The notes beneath the pieces were generated by a model. It was not told where the DNA came from. It did no database searches and was given only the letters and a program-made list of their open reading frames with translations. The translations under genes were made by a program, and so were the position numbers. From positions 7,675,001 through 7,739,000 of the forward strand of contig JAPTOF010000002.1 in NCBI GenBank assembly GCA_028554755.1: a DNA stretch of 64,000 nt, written 5' to 3'. Origin of the DNA: Cordia subcordata (taxonomy: Eukaryota > Streptophyta > Magnoliopsida > Boraginales > Cordiaceae). Below, piece by piece: positions 1-12,600 of the stretch (the first letter of the stretch is position 1; every line of letters begins with the position of its first letter).

Positions 1-293
1 TCCCACATAAAATTATCACAAGAACTGAGGGTTTTATGAACACAACAAATCTGTTTCATGCCACACAAAGGAGCAATTGATTGACAACCTTATGTGAAAG
101 CCTGTCCCAGATAATGAGAATCCAACAAGCTCAGAACAGCTAGAGATGTACTAAATGCAATATATACTGTTCTATACATGCAACTCTAATATTTATTAAA
201 GGTTAAATTACAGTAGTAAATATATTTACAAGCACATCAGCTCCCTGATAGAATGTACATGTCACATATCTCATTCTTTGCTTAATTTTCACC

Positions 294-1910
294 TTATAAA
301 ATGGGGAAAACATCATCATTCTCGTTGTTGTCATCTTCCACATCGAAATACTTGAAACTGACATCCCCACCCTGATCTGGATTCGGGTTGAAGCTCGAAT
401 TTACATAGCACTCCATACCGTGAAACAGGTTCAGATTGTCCACCAACTTATGATATATATTGCACCCGCAACACTACATACACAAATTTACGAACAATAA
501 TCAGAATACACTAATTTGTCTAACTACAGGCAATATATACCTATCATTAGTTCTCTTTGGTCTTTTAAGGCATTGCACATGATGTTTGATGGCACGGAGT
601 AAATATAAATTTCAGCACTAACAAGATAAACAGCTTTGGGGATATCATCTTTTCAGATGCACACCTGGACAAAGACTGTGCCATCAGTGTAAGCATGGGG
701 ATTGATGGCACGAGTAGTGCGCTGGCCGCATACATTGCACGTGAATGCCACACGCATACGACGACGTGGAGATTTGGTGAAGAGAGACCATGGGAAGGTG
801 GAGACCTGCTCCATACCAGATTCTGAATCTGATCCTGCTGGAACCGATGGACCTTCCATACCCGACCCAGTAGTCCACCCTCTTACATTTGCAGCACTCA
901 ATACCAGCCCCATCGCTGCATCCTAAAAATCATAGTGATATAGAAACCCCAGTAAGACACAAAGTTAAAAATTTCCCCAAAATAATCGAGTTTTGGACAA
1001 GTAATTAACTAATTCCTATAAATTTATCACCTCGTGTGACAAAACCAAATGAAACATAAATTAAAGAATTCACCGATACCATTAGAAATTTAAAAAAATG
1101 GAGTCTTGAAGAAAAACCACAAAACTCCCAAAATGAAAAATAAATCGACTTTGTCTAACAAAAACCGCAAAACAACCAAAATGAAAAATAAAACTAAAAT
1201 ATCCCCAGATGAAAAATATTTTTACTAAGGTAAATCACATCCTCAGCTGAAATCTTAAGCTGTTGGAGCATGAATTTACTTTGTTTATTGATTTATTATT
1301 TCCAACACGCCCCTTCACGTGCAAACGAATTACCTCTTATTTAACAACACACGCGATCACATATTTATTCTTTCTCCTAAGGCATTGCATAACATCAAAC
1401 TTATGTTCTCTTTATGTAGCTGACCAAAAAATAGAAAAGAAGAGAAAAGGAAAAATCCAACTGAAATTTCGGTTAACCTAATACCTTTTTCAAAATTCCA
1501 GCTCAGAAACGAGAATTTATTCTAATTACTTATAATCATCGGCTAATTACATAAGTAAAAATTAAATAAATAAATAAATTACCTTGGAGAGAGTATGGTT
1601 TCTGTGAATAGGGAGAGGAACAATGGAGGCGTTGTCATTAGCATCAGGTCGGAGGTCAGATTCATTACCGTTATCTGCCAAAAAAAAAAAAACCAAAAAA
1701 AAAAGTGAGAAAACTCTTGGGTGAGATTTACAATTAATTAAGAATTGAAGGGGCAAAACTGGAAATTACTAAAAAATAGGGAGTTGATTGCTTACCTTTG
1801 GGAGGAATGGAGAAGCGAAGGAATTTACGAGAAGGATCTTTTGGTAATTTACTATTCGGTGAGAAGATTGGGAGAGATGAAGAAGACGAAGAGCTCATGA
1901 GCGCTTCCAT
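294..1910 (-). CDS. Zim17/DNL-type zinc-finger protein, four exons
   Basis: Exons on the minus strand are 1910-1796, 1674-1583, 922-665 and 473-294; all introns are GT-AG and the joined CDS gives 214 residues. The conserved core is a DNL zinc finger: FTCNVCGQRT with Cys131/Cys134, then CCGCN with Cys156/Cys159, then the signature D-N-L at residues 167-169. Proteins of this family (Zim17/Tim15/HEP) keep mitochondrial or plastid Hsp70 chaperones soluble and active. The first 45 residues are rich in Ser, Lys and Arg and poor in acidic residues, which fits an organelle transit peptide. It most resembles the plant Zim17-type proteins such as Arabidopsis AT5G27280 (from memory). The tail is strongly acidic (DVEDDNNENDD). 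The ATG at 1910 is the first of the open exon. A TTTATT at 192-197 (AATAAA on the minus strand) could be its polyadenylation signal. The family call is firm; the compartment is inferred. Confidence 0.92.
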
Positions 1911-2334
1911 ATTTTTGCGTTTTGAATAAGCAGCTTCTCGTGGATTAGATGAAGAGGAATCTTTGTAGTGTGTGTCGTGTGTGTGCTTATATAGTTTAGA
2001 TTCGTGGCAGATTATTATCTCCGACCAAAGATTCTGAGTCTACCTGCTAGATATTTTTATTATGATATTGGGCTTAAGCTGTTTTCTTTTTGTATGATAT
2101 TGGGCTTTAAGTTAGTCACTTAAATTCTGGGCCACATTTTGGGCTGTCGTTGTACCTTTTGATAAAGCGAAGTCGCATTGGACTAGTCATGTATCTTTTT
2201 TGTTTTAATAAATTTTGCTCCACCACCAAAAGATGGGCCATGTAGTTGGGCTCTCGTTGAAGTTTTTATTAAGCAAAATAGCGCTAGATCAGCTATGTAT
2301 CTTCCTTTTCTTTAACAAAATTGAGTTTTTTCTT
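1911..2334. other. 5' flank of the Zim17 gene
   Basis: This AT-rich stretch lies directly upstream of the minus-strand Zim17 start codon and should hold its promoter. I see no coding potential and no clear TATA box that I would defend. Confidence 0.4.
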
Positions 2335-2460
2335 TACAACCCAAATAAATAACATACTCAACCTCCCTCCATCGGATTTGAACTTAAGACCTTACTCTTG
2401 GAGAAAGTAGTCTAAATCACTTGAATTACTCTTCATCTCTTAATGATTTGGTTGTACGAT
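2335..2460 (-). repeat. tRNA-derived SINE-like copy, reversed and degenerate
   Basis: On the minus strand this reads as a tRNA-like head: TAATTCAAGTGATTTAGACT (box A-like), then a segment ending in GTTCAAATCC (box B-like), followed by a pyrimidine/A-rich tail. The same head is better preserved at 39017-39128, and another reversed copy is at 52500-52600. No target-site duplication was found here, so the ends are approximate. Confidence 0.5.
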
Positions 2461-2984
2461 GAAAAAGAAAAAGAAAAAGAAAAACCTTCCCCAAATTAGT
2501 TATTTGGCAGTGAAAATTGTAAGGTGCAAGATGCTGATCTAAATAATGGGAAAATGAAGAATTTTGGTGAGAAATTGGCATCCCACTTAACAATATTAAT
2601 GCATATATGCATTTGCAGTGTGCTTAATGATTTTGCATAAATATAGAGATATTGTGAAAAACAATTTTGTGTGAAGCCTGGGATTGTTGACTCCTTAATT
2701 GACTTACGTATGCAACTTTTTTTTTTTTGTGCGACAAGGAATATTTGATTAACGGAGTTTGACCACTGATATATCCGGTAGAGCTCGACCACCAATTGGC
2801 TAATTTCGAGTGCATAACACGTCCTGTGCCCAATTAAATCGAGAGCACTCAACTCTGGACAAAGGTCCCCTCTCCAACTTTTACTGCTGGATATCCCTAA
2901 GGGACATGCAGCTTGTTATTTTTGTAGAATGAGACTTGGAAAAATAGTAAACAACTAAAATGAAATACAAAGATGTTTGTATAG

Positions 2985-3057
2985 GACTCCATGGCCCAAT
3001 GGATAAGGCGCTGGTCTACGGAACCAGAGATTCTGGGTTCGATCCCCAGTGGAGTCG
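2985..3057 (+). tRNA. tRNA-Arg (anticodon ACG)
   Basis: This is a 73-nt tRNA with no intron. The acceptor arms GACTCCA and TGGAGTC pair perfectly with G as discriminator. The anticodon stem CTGGT/ACCAG closes a seven-base loop CTACGGA whose middle is ACG, giving tRNA-Arg. The T arm is CTGGG-TTCGATC-CCCAG, which contains the box B promoter, and box A is TGGCCCAATGG. As is usual for nuclear tRNA genes the CCA end is not encoded. A T run (cgtttcttcttttt) follows and would stop RNA polymerase III. The last part of the gene is duplicated near 3567-3587. Confidence 0.97.
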
Positions 3058-3723
3058 TTTCTTCTTTTTGTCAAAGTATTTTTTATTGATTTAATTGGCT
3101 CGTACTTAAAATATGAGCGTGCGTTTTTTAAAATATTTTAATTGATCTAATTGATTTGTAACTGAAACATAAGCGAAATCTCTTACTTACCCAGGGCTCG
3201 TTTGGATTGACTTTTTTAAAAAATATTTTTTTAATAATTTTTGAAAAATAATTTTTTTTTATAAGCTGAAAATTTTGGCTTCTAAATTCTTTTTTTTGTC
3301 AAAGTATTTTTTATTGATTTAATATGAGCCTGCTTTTTTCAAAATATTCTAATTGATCTAATTGATTTGCAACTGAAACATGAGCGAAATCTCTTACTTA
3401 CGGCTCGTTTGGATTGGTTTTTTTCAAAAGTGTTTTTTTTTAATAACTTTTGAAAACAGTTTTTTTTAGAAGCTGAAAATTGGCTTGTAAAAAAATATGT
3501 ATTTGAGCTTTTTTCAGAGTTTCAGCTTTTTGGAAGCCAAATCAAATAATTATTACAAATTTAATGTCGATCCCAGTGGAGTCGTTTCTTCTTTTTGTCA
3601 AAGTATTTTTTATTGATTTAATTGGCTCGTACTTAAAATATGAGCCTGCGTTTTTCAAAATAGTTTAATTGATCTAATTGATTTGTAACTGAAACATGAG
3701 CGAAATCTCTTACTTAGCCACTA
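3058..3723 (+). repeat. threefold repeat downstream of the tRNA, one copy with a tRNA 3' stub
   Basis: Three related blocks begin near 3058, 3290 and 3567. Each has TTTTTGTCAAAGTATTTTTT, then GATCTAATTGATTTG, then GCGAAATCTCTTACTTA, and ends in the motif GGCTCGTTTGGATTG. The third block opens with a 3' remnant of the tRNA-Arg (GATCCCAGTGGAGTCG), so the duplication unit started inside the tRNA gene. Block two has lost part of its 5' end. The blocks differ by point changes and short indels, so they are not recent. Confidence 0.75.
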
Positions 3724-3936
3724 AGGGCTCGTTTGGATTGGCTTTTTTCAAAAGCGTTTTTTTAACAGCTTTGAAAAACAGTTTTTTTTTAGAAACTGAA
3801 AATTTTGGCTTCTAAAAAAACTTGTATTTGAATTTTTTTCAGAGTTTCAGCTTTTTTGGAAGCCAAATCAAATAATTATTGCAAATTTAATGTAACTTTT
3901 TCAGGATCCTTAAAAAAAAGTCAATCTAAACAGACC
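3724..3936. mobile_element. Tourist-like MITE (PIF/Harbinger type)
   Basis: The left end GGGCTCGTTTGGATTGGC and the right end, read on the other strand as GGGTCTGTTTAGATTGAC, form terminal inverted repeats continued by a T run. Both ends are flanked by TAA, the usual Harbinger target duplication. At about 210 bp with no ORF it is non-autonomous. The same termini recur at about 7030, 7577, 14150, 17564 and 54958. Confidence 0.75.
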
Positions 3937-3939
3937 CTA

Positions 3940-4542
3940 AATTAACATTTGAATGTTTCAATTGATTAATAAAATCTTCTACTCGTTCACTAAATTAAGT
4001 TTTGAATCGAATTGATTCGAACCTAAACTATGAGCTAAATCTCTTACTCATCCACTAAATTAAAATTCGAACATTTAGATTGACTAATGAAATCTTTTAC
4101 TCACCCACTACATTAATTTTCGAATGTTCAATTGTATCTGAATGAGATCTCTTGCCCATTAAATTAACTTTTGAATGCTTTAACTAAATCGAACTTGAGA
4201 TGTGAAGAAACCACTCTTTTTTTTTTTTTAACCTTAGTAAGCAAATGATCGTATTAATATCAACAGAATATACAAAAGTTCTCAATGGATGACAAAAGAA
4301 CACTAGACCAGTATATCTCTATCCATGTACCACTCTTTCTTTTTTGGCTGAATCAAAAAATTATTCACTTCACCATTGTTTAGTTCTTAAATATTTTACT
4401 CAATTCGAATCCGAAACATAAAGAAATTACTAGCTCTCCCACTAATGTTGTGTTTGTTATATACTTGCTTTTCAAATTTAAGATTTCAGAAAAGCATATA
4501 ACAACAAAACATGAGTCAAAGCAAACTTTGTTTATTAGTTAC
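3940..4542. other. AT-rich spacer without a recognisable gene
   Basis: Short imperfect repeats of the type 'TTACTCACCCACTAAATTAA..TTTTGAATG' occur between 3950 and 4180. A T tract with GTAAGCAAATGATCGTATTA follows near 4218; a similar unit is found at the far right end of the window near 63910, so it may be a dispersed repeat. Nothing coding is seen. Confidence 0.4.
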
Positions 4543-5043
4543 TAGGCCATCTCCAACAAACCTCCGAAACCGACCCCCACCCTATAATTTAGGGGTTTAA
4601 TGGAGCATAGTTGCTTCAAAAGCACCCCTATCATCGCCTCTAAAACTTAAGGGCCCCTTCCTTTGTTTCCGTTTTTCTACATTTAGGAGCCCCTCATCCC
4701 ACCCCCTTTTCGAAATCCTTAAATCTAATAGCACAAAAGAACTAATAAGTAATAATAATTATTAAAATAAAATAATAATATATATAATAACAAGTGATAA
4801 CATAGAAATTAAAAAAAAATTATTTTACCAAAACAATAGAGTAACATAAGAATAAGAGTTTTTAAAATAAGGATGTTGTTAGCGTGAAATTACAGTAGGG
4901 AGTTCATGAAATAAGGATTTTATTGAAAATAGAAAAGTTGTTAAAGTAAAACTGAATTAGGGGTCCCTAAATGTAAAAAAAAAATAATTGAAACAGAATC
5001 CCTAAATATAAAAAGAAGAATGAGTAAATTATTGAAGTTAGCC
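4543..5043. mobile_element. MITE-like element with AGGCCATCTCC-type ends
   Basis: The left end AGGCCATCTCCAACAAAC and the right end (other strand AGGCTAACTTCAATAATTT) are imperfect inverted repeats. The interior is A/T-rich and has no ORF. No convincing target-site duplication is visible, so family and limits are tentative (hAT or Mutator-like non-autonomous element). Confidence 0.4.
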
Positions 5044-6708
5044 TTACACTTTATTGTTGTTTTTTTTTACCCCCACTCGACTACTTTGAATAAAAGTCAT
5101 AAACAAGCAATTCAACTTTTGCAGGCCTAGTAAAATGAAAAGTAAGGAATGCAATAGAGTAAAGATTATTGAATTGAATGAGCAAGGGAATCTTTGTCTG
5201 ACTGCGAAGACTAAAAACAGAAAGTCTCTGTTGATGAAATGTCTAAAGATTCTCTTTCCTTTATCACCAAACCAATTAAATCCTCTCATTTAATATTGGC
5301 CAACCCACCCCACTCCTCTCATTTACTCCCTTCAACTAACTCTACTGCATAAATCAAGTCTTACATGCAACAAAAAGAAATTGTGTGCACGCAAAAAATA
5401 GTGTAGAAAATGCAGTTGATTGACTTGAAGCATGTTGAGGTGTCTCTCGTTCATGAAGTTTATAACCTTTTTCCACCAATCCAGTCGAGCTTAGTCAATC
5501 CTACACGACTCTTTTCTCTACCCCTCGTATTTCGTTTCCTTTCATTCTTTTTTTATACTATTCCTTGAACGAAGACCCCCGATTAGTCTGATACTCCCAA
5601 ATGCCCACTACTAGCCCTTCAGCATGCATAGATTTTTTTTCCCAAAAGTTTAGCTAAATCGCGTGTCTTTCTCATAGGTTGAGAGAATGAATAAATATGA
5701 AATGAAAAAAAAAAAAAGAATAAAATTGAACATGAGTCTGAATTTCATATTTGCATATGTAAAAAGAAGTATAAAAATCTTTATATATCAAATGCTCGCT
5801 AATAAGTACTGCATCTTTGAAATTGTAACATTCTCATGGTATATAAGCTGAAAGCCTATCAACAGCCTCCCAATTCTCCAAACTCTACACAAAAAAAGAG
5901 TTATTTAAAGTATCATTGTGCTTACACTGTATATGTGCTAATCCTGTCCCTAACATCAGCAAAAATTAATTGGCATAAATGCTCCTTCCACTTGGCAATG
6001 TTGGCAAAGTACTCGATCGTAACGTTCACTTTATACATAGTAGACAAATGCGTTGAAAGCTAACCTTGTGAGGTCTGCCTTTAGCCGTTTCCTTTTTGAG
6101 TTGTTGTTAAAAAAGCGAAATTAGAATATCAAAGGCTAACTAAAAATTAAGTTGTTTCAGTAACAAAATTAGTGAGAGTTAGAAACAATTTTATGGGATA
6201 AAAATAAAAAAGAAGAAGAAATTCTAAAGAAATTTGTATATATGTCCGTGAAGGTTAAAGTCCCCACGCCTCTTAACATGGGTGCTTTTACTAAGGATGT
6301 CGAAGCCAACTTATAGTTGTTCAAGAATTCATTTATACATTAAATATTTGATTGTGTACGAGAGTGAATGGGTCCTCCTGTTTCCCCCCCCCCCCGCCCC
6401 CCGCCCCAAAAATTGTACTCGAGTGGGTTATTCTTCTTCCCACCCCAACCAAAAAAAACAAACAAACAAACAAATAAAACAATAATAAACTCCTACATTT
6501 GAATTTTGTAATAAATGCATTGTCAATTTTGGAACAATAATATTCTTGACAGTGACAACATATATAATAAGTAGATCTAGATCATATATAATTGCTATAT
6601 GCAAGCCTTTAAGAGTTCGAGTTAATTTGACAAATTGATGGATTAAGGTGAAATTTGCTCTTTAATGTCTCTTCATGTATTGAATTAGGTTAGGATTTGT
6701 CAACCTAA
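5044..6708. other. intergenic, no gene recognised
   Basis: Short ORFs occur here but none resembles a known protein or shows exon-like composition. A C tract (about 6384-6406) is the only low-complexity feature of note. Confidence 0.4.
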
Positions 6709-7830
6709 TTAATAAACTTTTACTTTCTATATAAGAATATGTAATAAAAATAAAATTTGATGAGACGTCAGGAATAAACGAAAGAATAGAAACATGAACT
6801 AATTGGAAAAAACAGAAAGGGTAACTCATTACTATACGAAAAATTATCATACACAACTGCTTCTCAAATGATATATATAGAGGGTGTATAGTAATGCTTA
6901 TTTAAGTATTTATAAATATTTAAAATAAAAAATTAATAAAAAATATTTTATTGTAAATACTTATAAGCATCCAAATAAGCATTACTACTCATAATGGGTG
7001 TCATATACCAATTCTCAAAAATGGCTATATTAAAGGCCTGTTTGAATTGGCTTTTTTTTTTCCCAAAAAAACCCCTTTTTTCCTCAAAAAAAAGTTTATT
7101 TTATTTGCAATAACTATTTAGTTTGACTCCCAAAAAAGCTAAAACTCTAAAAAAAAACTCAAATACAATTTTTTTCAGAAGTCAAATTTTTTAGCTTCTC
7201 AAAAAAACACTTCTTTTAAAATTGATTTTAAAAAATACTTTAAATGAAATAAACTCTCACTTTCTATATAAGCATATGTAATAAAAATAAAATTTGATGA
7301 GACGTCAGGAATAAACGAAAGAACAAAAACATGAAATAATTGGAAAAAATAGAAAGGGTCACTCTTTACTATACAAAAAATTATCATACACAACTGCTTC
7401 TTAAATGAAATATATAGAGGGTGTATAGTAATGTTTCTTTTAGTATTTATAAACATTTAAAATAAAAAAATTAATAAAAAATATTTTATTATAAATACTT
7501 ATAAGCATCCAAATAAGCATTACTAAACACCTCATAAAAGGTGTCATTTACCAATTCTCAAAAATGGGTACATTGACCTGTTTGGATTGACTTTTTTTCT
7601 TAAAAAAAAACACTTTTTTCTTTAAAAAAACACTTTTTTTCCTTAAAAAAAGTTCATTTTATTTTCAATAACTATTTGGCTTGACTTCCAAAAGACTAAA
7701 ACTCTAAAAAAAAAAAACTCAAATACAATTTTTTCAAAAGTCAAAATTTTTAACTTCTAAAAAAAAACACTTCTTTTAAAAATTAATTTACAAAAATACT
7801 TTTAAAAAAGTGCCAATTCAAATGAGTCCT
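6709..7830. repeat. tandem duplication of a ~0.55-kb unit made of two MITE-like parts
   Basis: Unit 1 (about 6709-7247) and unit 2 (about 7248-7830) align over their whole length; both have CTATATAAG(A/C)ATATGTAATA, GATGAGACGTCAGGAATAAA and TTATCATACACAACTGCTTC. Each unit contains a palindromic part (GTAATGCTTATTT... / ...AAATAAGCATTAC around 6897-6987 and 7427-7532) and then a copy of the GGCCTGTTTGAATTGGC-type MITE. The inner right MITE end survives only in unit 2 (GCCAATTCAAATGAGTCC). The two similar minus-strand ORFs are by-products of the duplication, not genes. Confidence 0.7.
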
Positions 7831-8943
7831 AATAGTATGATACTTCAATATAATTTATTAATAACTTTAGGGGTAGTACAGAATTCGTTGAACAAGTAAA
7901 TCTTTATACGTTAGGCACTTTTTCAGCTATTGTCAATTTGTCCTATTACTATTGTTTGGTTTAACAAAAATGAGAATTTTAATATTTATTATTTACAAGT
8001 GACCCACAAAAGTTGAAGTACACTTCCCCTAATAGTAAAGCATCAATATATGTATCTATAACGTCCTTGTTTGAAGCTTTATTATTGAAAACCATATATA
8101 AATATACTAATCTTGTGTAGATAAGGTGATCACTTAGAGGGTGTTCGTCAGGTACTTATTTGGATGTTTTAAAGCATTTTAAAATAAAGAACTCTTTTCA
8201 CTAGCATTTCATTTTGAGTACTTATAAATATTTTTTTTTAAAAAAAAAGAACTCTTCTCACTAACTTTTTATTTTGAGAAGCACCTAAATAAATACTGTT
8301 AAACATCATCTTAATATAGTATTACAACTCACTTGACAAAACTTCTGGATTTAATCTTCACTATCAACAATTTTCTAATAGTGGGAACATGCCAATGTAT
8401 AACTTGCAAGGAATAATTTCTCCATGTATGCAAGGCAAGAGTTTGAAATTTTAAGTAAGGAGGTCAATCAACAATACGTAAGAACAAAGATATTATCATA
8501 TCGATTGGAATGAGAGGGAAGGATCAAATTTGCTTTTAACTCATGATAGTTTAACATTATATCTTAACTATTCTTCACCGGAAAAAGTAGCCTACGCAAT
8601 CCCATCCACGTTTTGTAAGACAATGTTGACACTAACAACGGATATATATTGTAACCAAAAAGAAAATAAAAACAAACACACACACACACACATATATATA
8701 TATAGATAGAGAAAAGGCAAGTATGTATATATAAATTACTAAAACCAAATGGAATCCAGCGTTGGTCGTGATACTTATTGCAATTGGTCTATGCCTAATG
8801 ACTTTAGATGTATGCAATAAACAAATATTGAATGCGATCGAGAAATTCGAACCTTTTCTTTGGATTTTGTTGTGCAACAACATTTGGAATTTCAAACCAT
8901 GACAATGGATTCGTTACATAGGAGAAATAGACAAATGAAAAGG
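7831..8943. other. intergenic with one small MITE and a dinucleotide run
   Basis: A likely MITE spans about 8137-8313: GAGGGTGTTCGTCAGG at the left and, on the other strand, GATGATGTTTAACAG at the right, flanked by TTA on both sides. A CA run passing into a TA run lies at about 8674-8702. No gene is seen. Confidence 0.45.
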
Positions 8944-9056
8944 CACTAAGATATTGGCACGGCTCAATCAAACTTAAAAAATCAGCTCAACTTGCACATA
9001 ACTCGGTGGAAGTGCGTGGTTTTCACATTTGAGTGACCCGAGCCAATATCGTAGTG
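8944..9056 (-). ncRNA. MIR171: MIR171 precursor hairpin
   Basis: The complement of 8950-8970 begins TGATTGAGCCGTGCC and ends AATATC; over all 21 nt it matches the known miR171 form with GUG at the variable site. The other arm, complement of about 9028-9048, reads TATTGGCTCGGGTCACTCA, close to the known miR171-5p strand (UAUUGGCCUGGUUCACUCAGA class). The two arms pair along about 30 positions with only four mismatches, and the lower stem continues with CACTA/TAGTG. A loop of about 60 nt separates them. miR171 guides cleavage of HAM/SCL6 GRAS transcription factor mRNAs, which control meristem maintenance and branching. The primary transcript would start to the right, in the 9.1-9.6 kb region. 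Function is from the family; the hairpin is seen directly. Confidence 0.95.
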
Positions 9057-9600
9057 ACAATTTCAATGTGTTACAACATACATATACAGAACTGAAATCA
9101 AGATCGTGTACGTAGATACACGACACAAAAAATTTCTAACATCGTTCGCATATGGGGGAACGATCTCGATTAGGGTTTTGCCAGAATTTCGGAATAAGAC
9201 AAACTACTAGCTAGAGTGTTGTAAAAGAGTTTTTGGCGAGGATGAGAAGAGAGAGCAAATTATGAAGTTTTGTGATTGTGATAAGAAAGGAGAGGAATGG
9301 TGTGAAGCATGGGAATACAATGGATGGAATTTAAGAAGAGAGGGAAGTGTGTGTGTGTGTGTGTTTGGTTGCATTAAAATCCCTCGACTACCAAACCCCA
9401 GAAAAGGAGGACCAAGCCATTAATGGCAAACCACGACCCATAAAGACACAAATATTCTTACCTTATTACACTCAACAATAGATAGAGCCTATAAGAATCA
9501 CCATAATTATTTCTATTTTTCAGGTTAGGTCATCGTTACGATATTACGAGAGAATTTAAATTTATATCTTTTCATCAAAATTAAACAGGGTATAATTAAT
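9057..9600 (-). promoter_or_regulatory. probable pri-miR171 leader and promoter region
   Basis: No ORF of note is present. On the minus strand 9230-9350 is rich in CT/TC runs ending in a CA repeat, as in plant 5' leaders. A TATAAAT lies at complement 9560-9566, and is one candidate TATA box. The link to MIR171 is by position only. Confidence 0.3.
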
Positions 9601-12600
9601 CTCTTTGAGTGAAATCTCATCAAACTAATAACCGAACCATTTTGTCCATAGGCATGCAGTGTAGTTTGAGGCGGGTACCATGTATGGCAGAGTTATTTGG
9701 ATGCTTATAAGCATCCAAAATAAAAAGGTTCTATCACTAACTTCTTTTTTCTTTTCTTTCTTTTTAATGCACGGCCAAACAGCCTCTTAGATATGAATGG
9801 AATTCAACTTGAGGGTCTTTATTTTTCTGGTCAGTGCACGCCTGAGCTCTTTATTGTCTTTCGCATTTATGCACGAAGCAATCAGGTAATTCTCGTGAGT
9901 AGCATCACTGCATCATACGGAATAGCAAAAATGTTGTCCAGAAGCAGTCACCTTCCAAAGAGTGCATAATAGATTAAAAAATGTTGTCTAGAAGCAGTCA
10001 CCTTTGAAAGAGCACATAATAGATTAAAATCCTTCTTTAAAAGTTATGTTTTTTTTCTTTTCTTTTTTTTTTTTCTGTTGAGTTTTCCAATATCAACAAA
10101 TCAAAGTTCTTATTTTGAGCTAGAATATCTTCAAGTTATATCGGACTTGATCGAGATTAATCTTCTATTGGATTGGAAGTGGTGAAGGAAAAGCACAAGT
10201 GCACTTCCCAATATTTGAATTCTCAAAGTTCCATTTTTCAAAAAAGAATATTTAATTTATACACAGTATGTAGGAAAAAATTTTGTGGCCAAAAAAGGCC
10301 AAAATGAGGACAAGATTGTAATTTTGTTACATTTTGACATGCCTAATATCTAATCTACCCTTAATAAAAAAAAGTAAAATTTTAAAATTAAATTATAATT
10401 TTTTTCACTTTCATTATTATTACCTATCAACTACCACCATAATTACTATCATTTTCATTACATTGACCAATAAATATCAATTTATAAAATAAAGTTATTA
10501 TTAAAAAGCACATCTCATTTAATATGTTAAAACACATAGTTGAAGAATGATCATCATCTAATCCTATATACAAGGACAATTTCTCCAAAATGATAAAAGA
10601 CATTATGTTTTTAACGATTTAAGAGATAAAGAGATAAGGATGAGTGATAAAATTATTTTTAAGCAAAACTTATATACAAGATATAATCTAATACTAAAAC
10701 TAAATTTAATTAGTAGTCATGTTGATATGGAAGAGTCCTATGTGAAATAGATGTGTTAATGTTTGACCCCAAAAAAGGTAGATATATTTATGTATATGCC
10801 AACATAGTTCTTTTATTATAAAAGTTACGTGGTGGATTATTAAATTTTATTTTTTAAACCAAATAATATTATTATAAAAAAAATTTTAAAAATTTTATAA
10901 AGACAAGTAAAACAATATTTGTAGGCTTTGGTTCACTTAGTGAATCACATATAAAATCTCAGTATTTATAACACATAAGTAAGGAAGATTATTTTTGTAA
11001 AATTGGAAAAGGTTTTGTTATCAATGTAGCTATATGTATAATTTATATGGTTAATAATTAAAATTTATTTTCAAATAGACAATATTCTTATGATTTGAGA
11101 GATTGAAAAATCAAACAATTAATAATATAAGATTCATTTTTGTAAAAACAAAAAAAGTGATTTTTTTTCAATACTTCAAAAAAAATATATGGTCACAAAA
11201 AATTATAAATTATAATATAGAAAAAAATTAAATTATAAAAAATTAAAATAAAAGAATTATTGTATAAAAAGTTCTAAAAAAAAAAAGATAGAGAGAGAGA
11301 AATGGAAACTACAAACATTGAGAGACGACATTATTGTTCTTACTTTTTATTAATAATTTTCATTTGTACCTTTGTTAATCTTGTAGCTATGTTTTGAGAC
11401 GAAAAAAAATGTCACCTATGATTAGATACATCATTTAGTATAAGACAATTGTTATATTTGTCAAATAAAAAATATTTAAACGCTTTATTTTAAAAAAGTA
11501 ATCATCACTATATAAAGTTATTTTTTTCAAACTTAAAATCATTTATGTTTAAACAAAATTATAAATTCATAATTACCAATGTTACAAAAAAATATATTAT
11601 TAATATTTATTAATATATGTAATTCCTTTTAATTTTATAGGCTTGGTGATGGAAAAGGCCATCTTTAAATTATATACAATGATATATGTCTCTAACTAGA
11701 GTCAACATTGTTCGTATTTTTTGAATTGTATCTAGAAAAAGGAAAAAGTTTAAAAGCTTTGAAAGCAATCACTAATTCATGATCTGGCGTATTTTTTATG
11801 AAAACTTATTCTCAATAATTAATATAGAAAGTTAAGTTATTTGAAAATTAGAATTATAGATTTAATGTTTATTATTATTGTACGAAAAATATTATTATCG
11901 ATAATCATGACATTTGTAGTTAAATTATAAGGCAACTATTATAATTTTTTTTTTTGTCTTAGTTACTCTAAATATATCTATTATAAAATTTTTCAAAAGG
12001 AAAAAGTATGTATGTGCATATATATATAGAGAAAGAGAGAGGGAGAGGGAAAAAGATGGAAATAGCTATCCCTAGATTAAAGATGGCAACTTCTATATCT
12101 AATTATTGATGGTTTGTTTCTTTTCTAATTAAACATTTTAAACTTAAAATAATTAATCCTGTTCGATGACACATAAAAATAGTTTTTTTTTTTAAATAAT
12201 TTTGTATCTTTGACCTACCAATGTTATTATTCAATAAAATAGTCTGTCATACAATAGTGAAACTAGAGGAGATTTGGTTGCCCTAATCCTCTCAGCTCCA
12301 AATTTTTTTATGTATTTAATTAAAGAGAAAATTTTACTTTGCTCTCCCCCCTCCCCAAAAAAAATTTGTTTGCTTGTGTGATTTGTAGTTGTGCTTCAAA
12401 TTTAACATATTAATCATAATAGAGAAGATTACATTATATATATATATATATATTGCAAGATAGTTTTATATAAAATTTTTCCTTAATATTCTTTTGTTGT
12501 TAGTGGGTGAACACTTTAAGACATGACACTGACACAATTACTAAGAGTAATTTTTTTCAAATATTTATCTTAATCTTCTTTCTTTGTTTTTTTTAGTTTT

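Noticed and set aside
6662..7456. Two similar minus-strand ORFs (PDVSSNFIFITY)
   Set aside because: The likeness comes from the tandem DNA duplication; the sequence is AT-rich with no protein family match.
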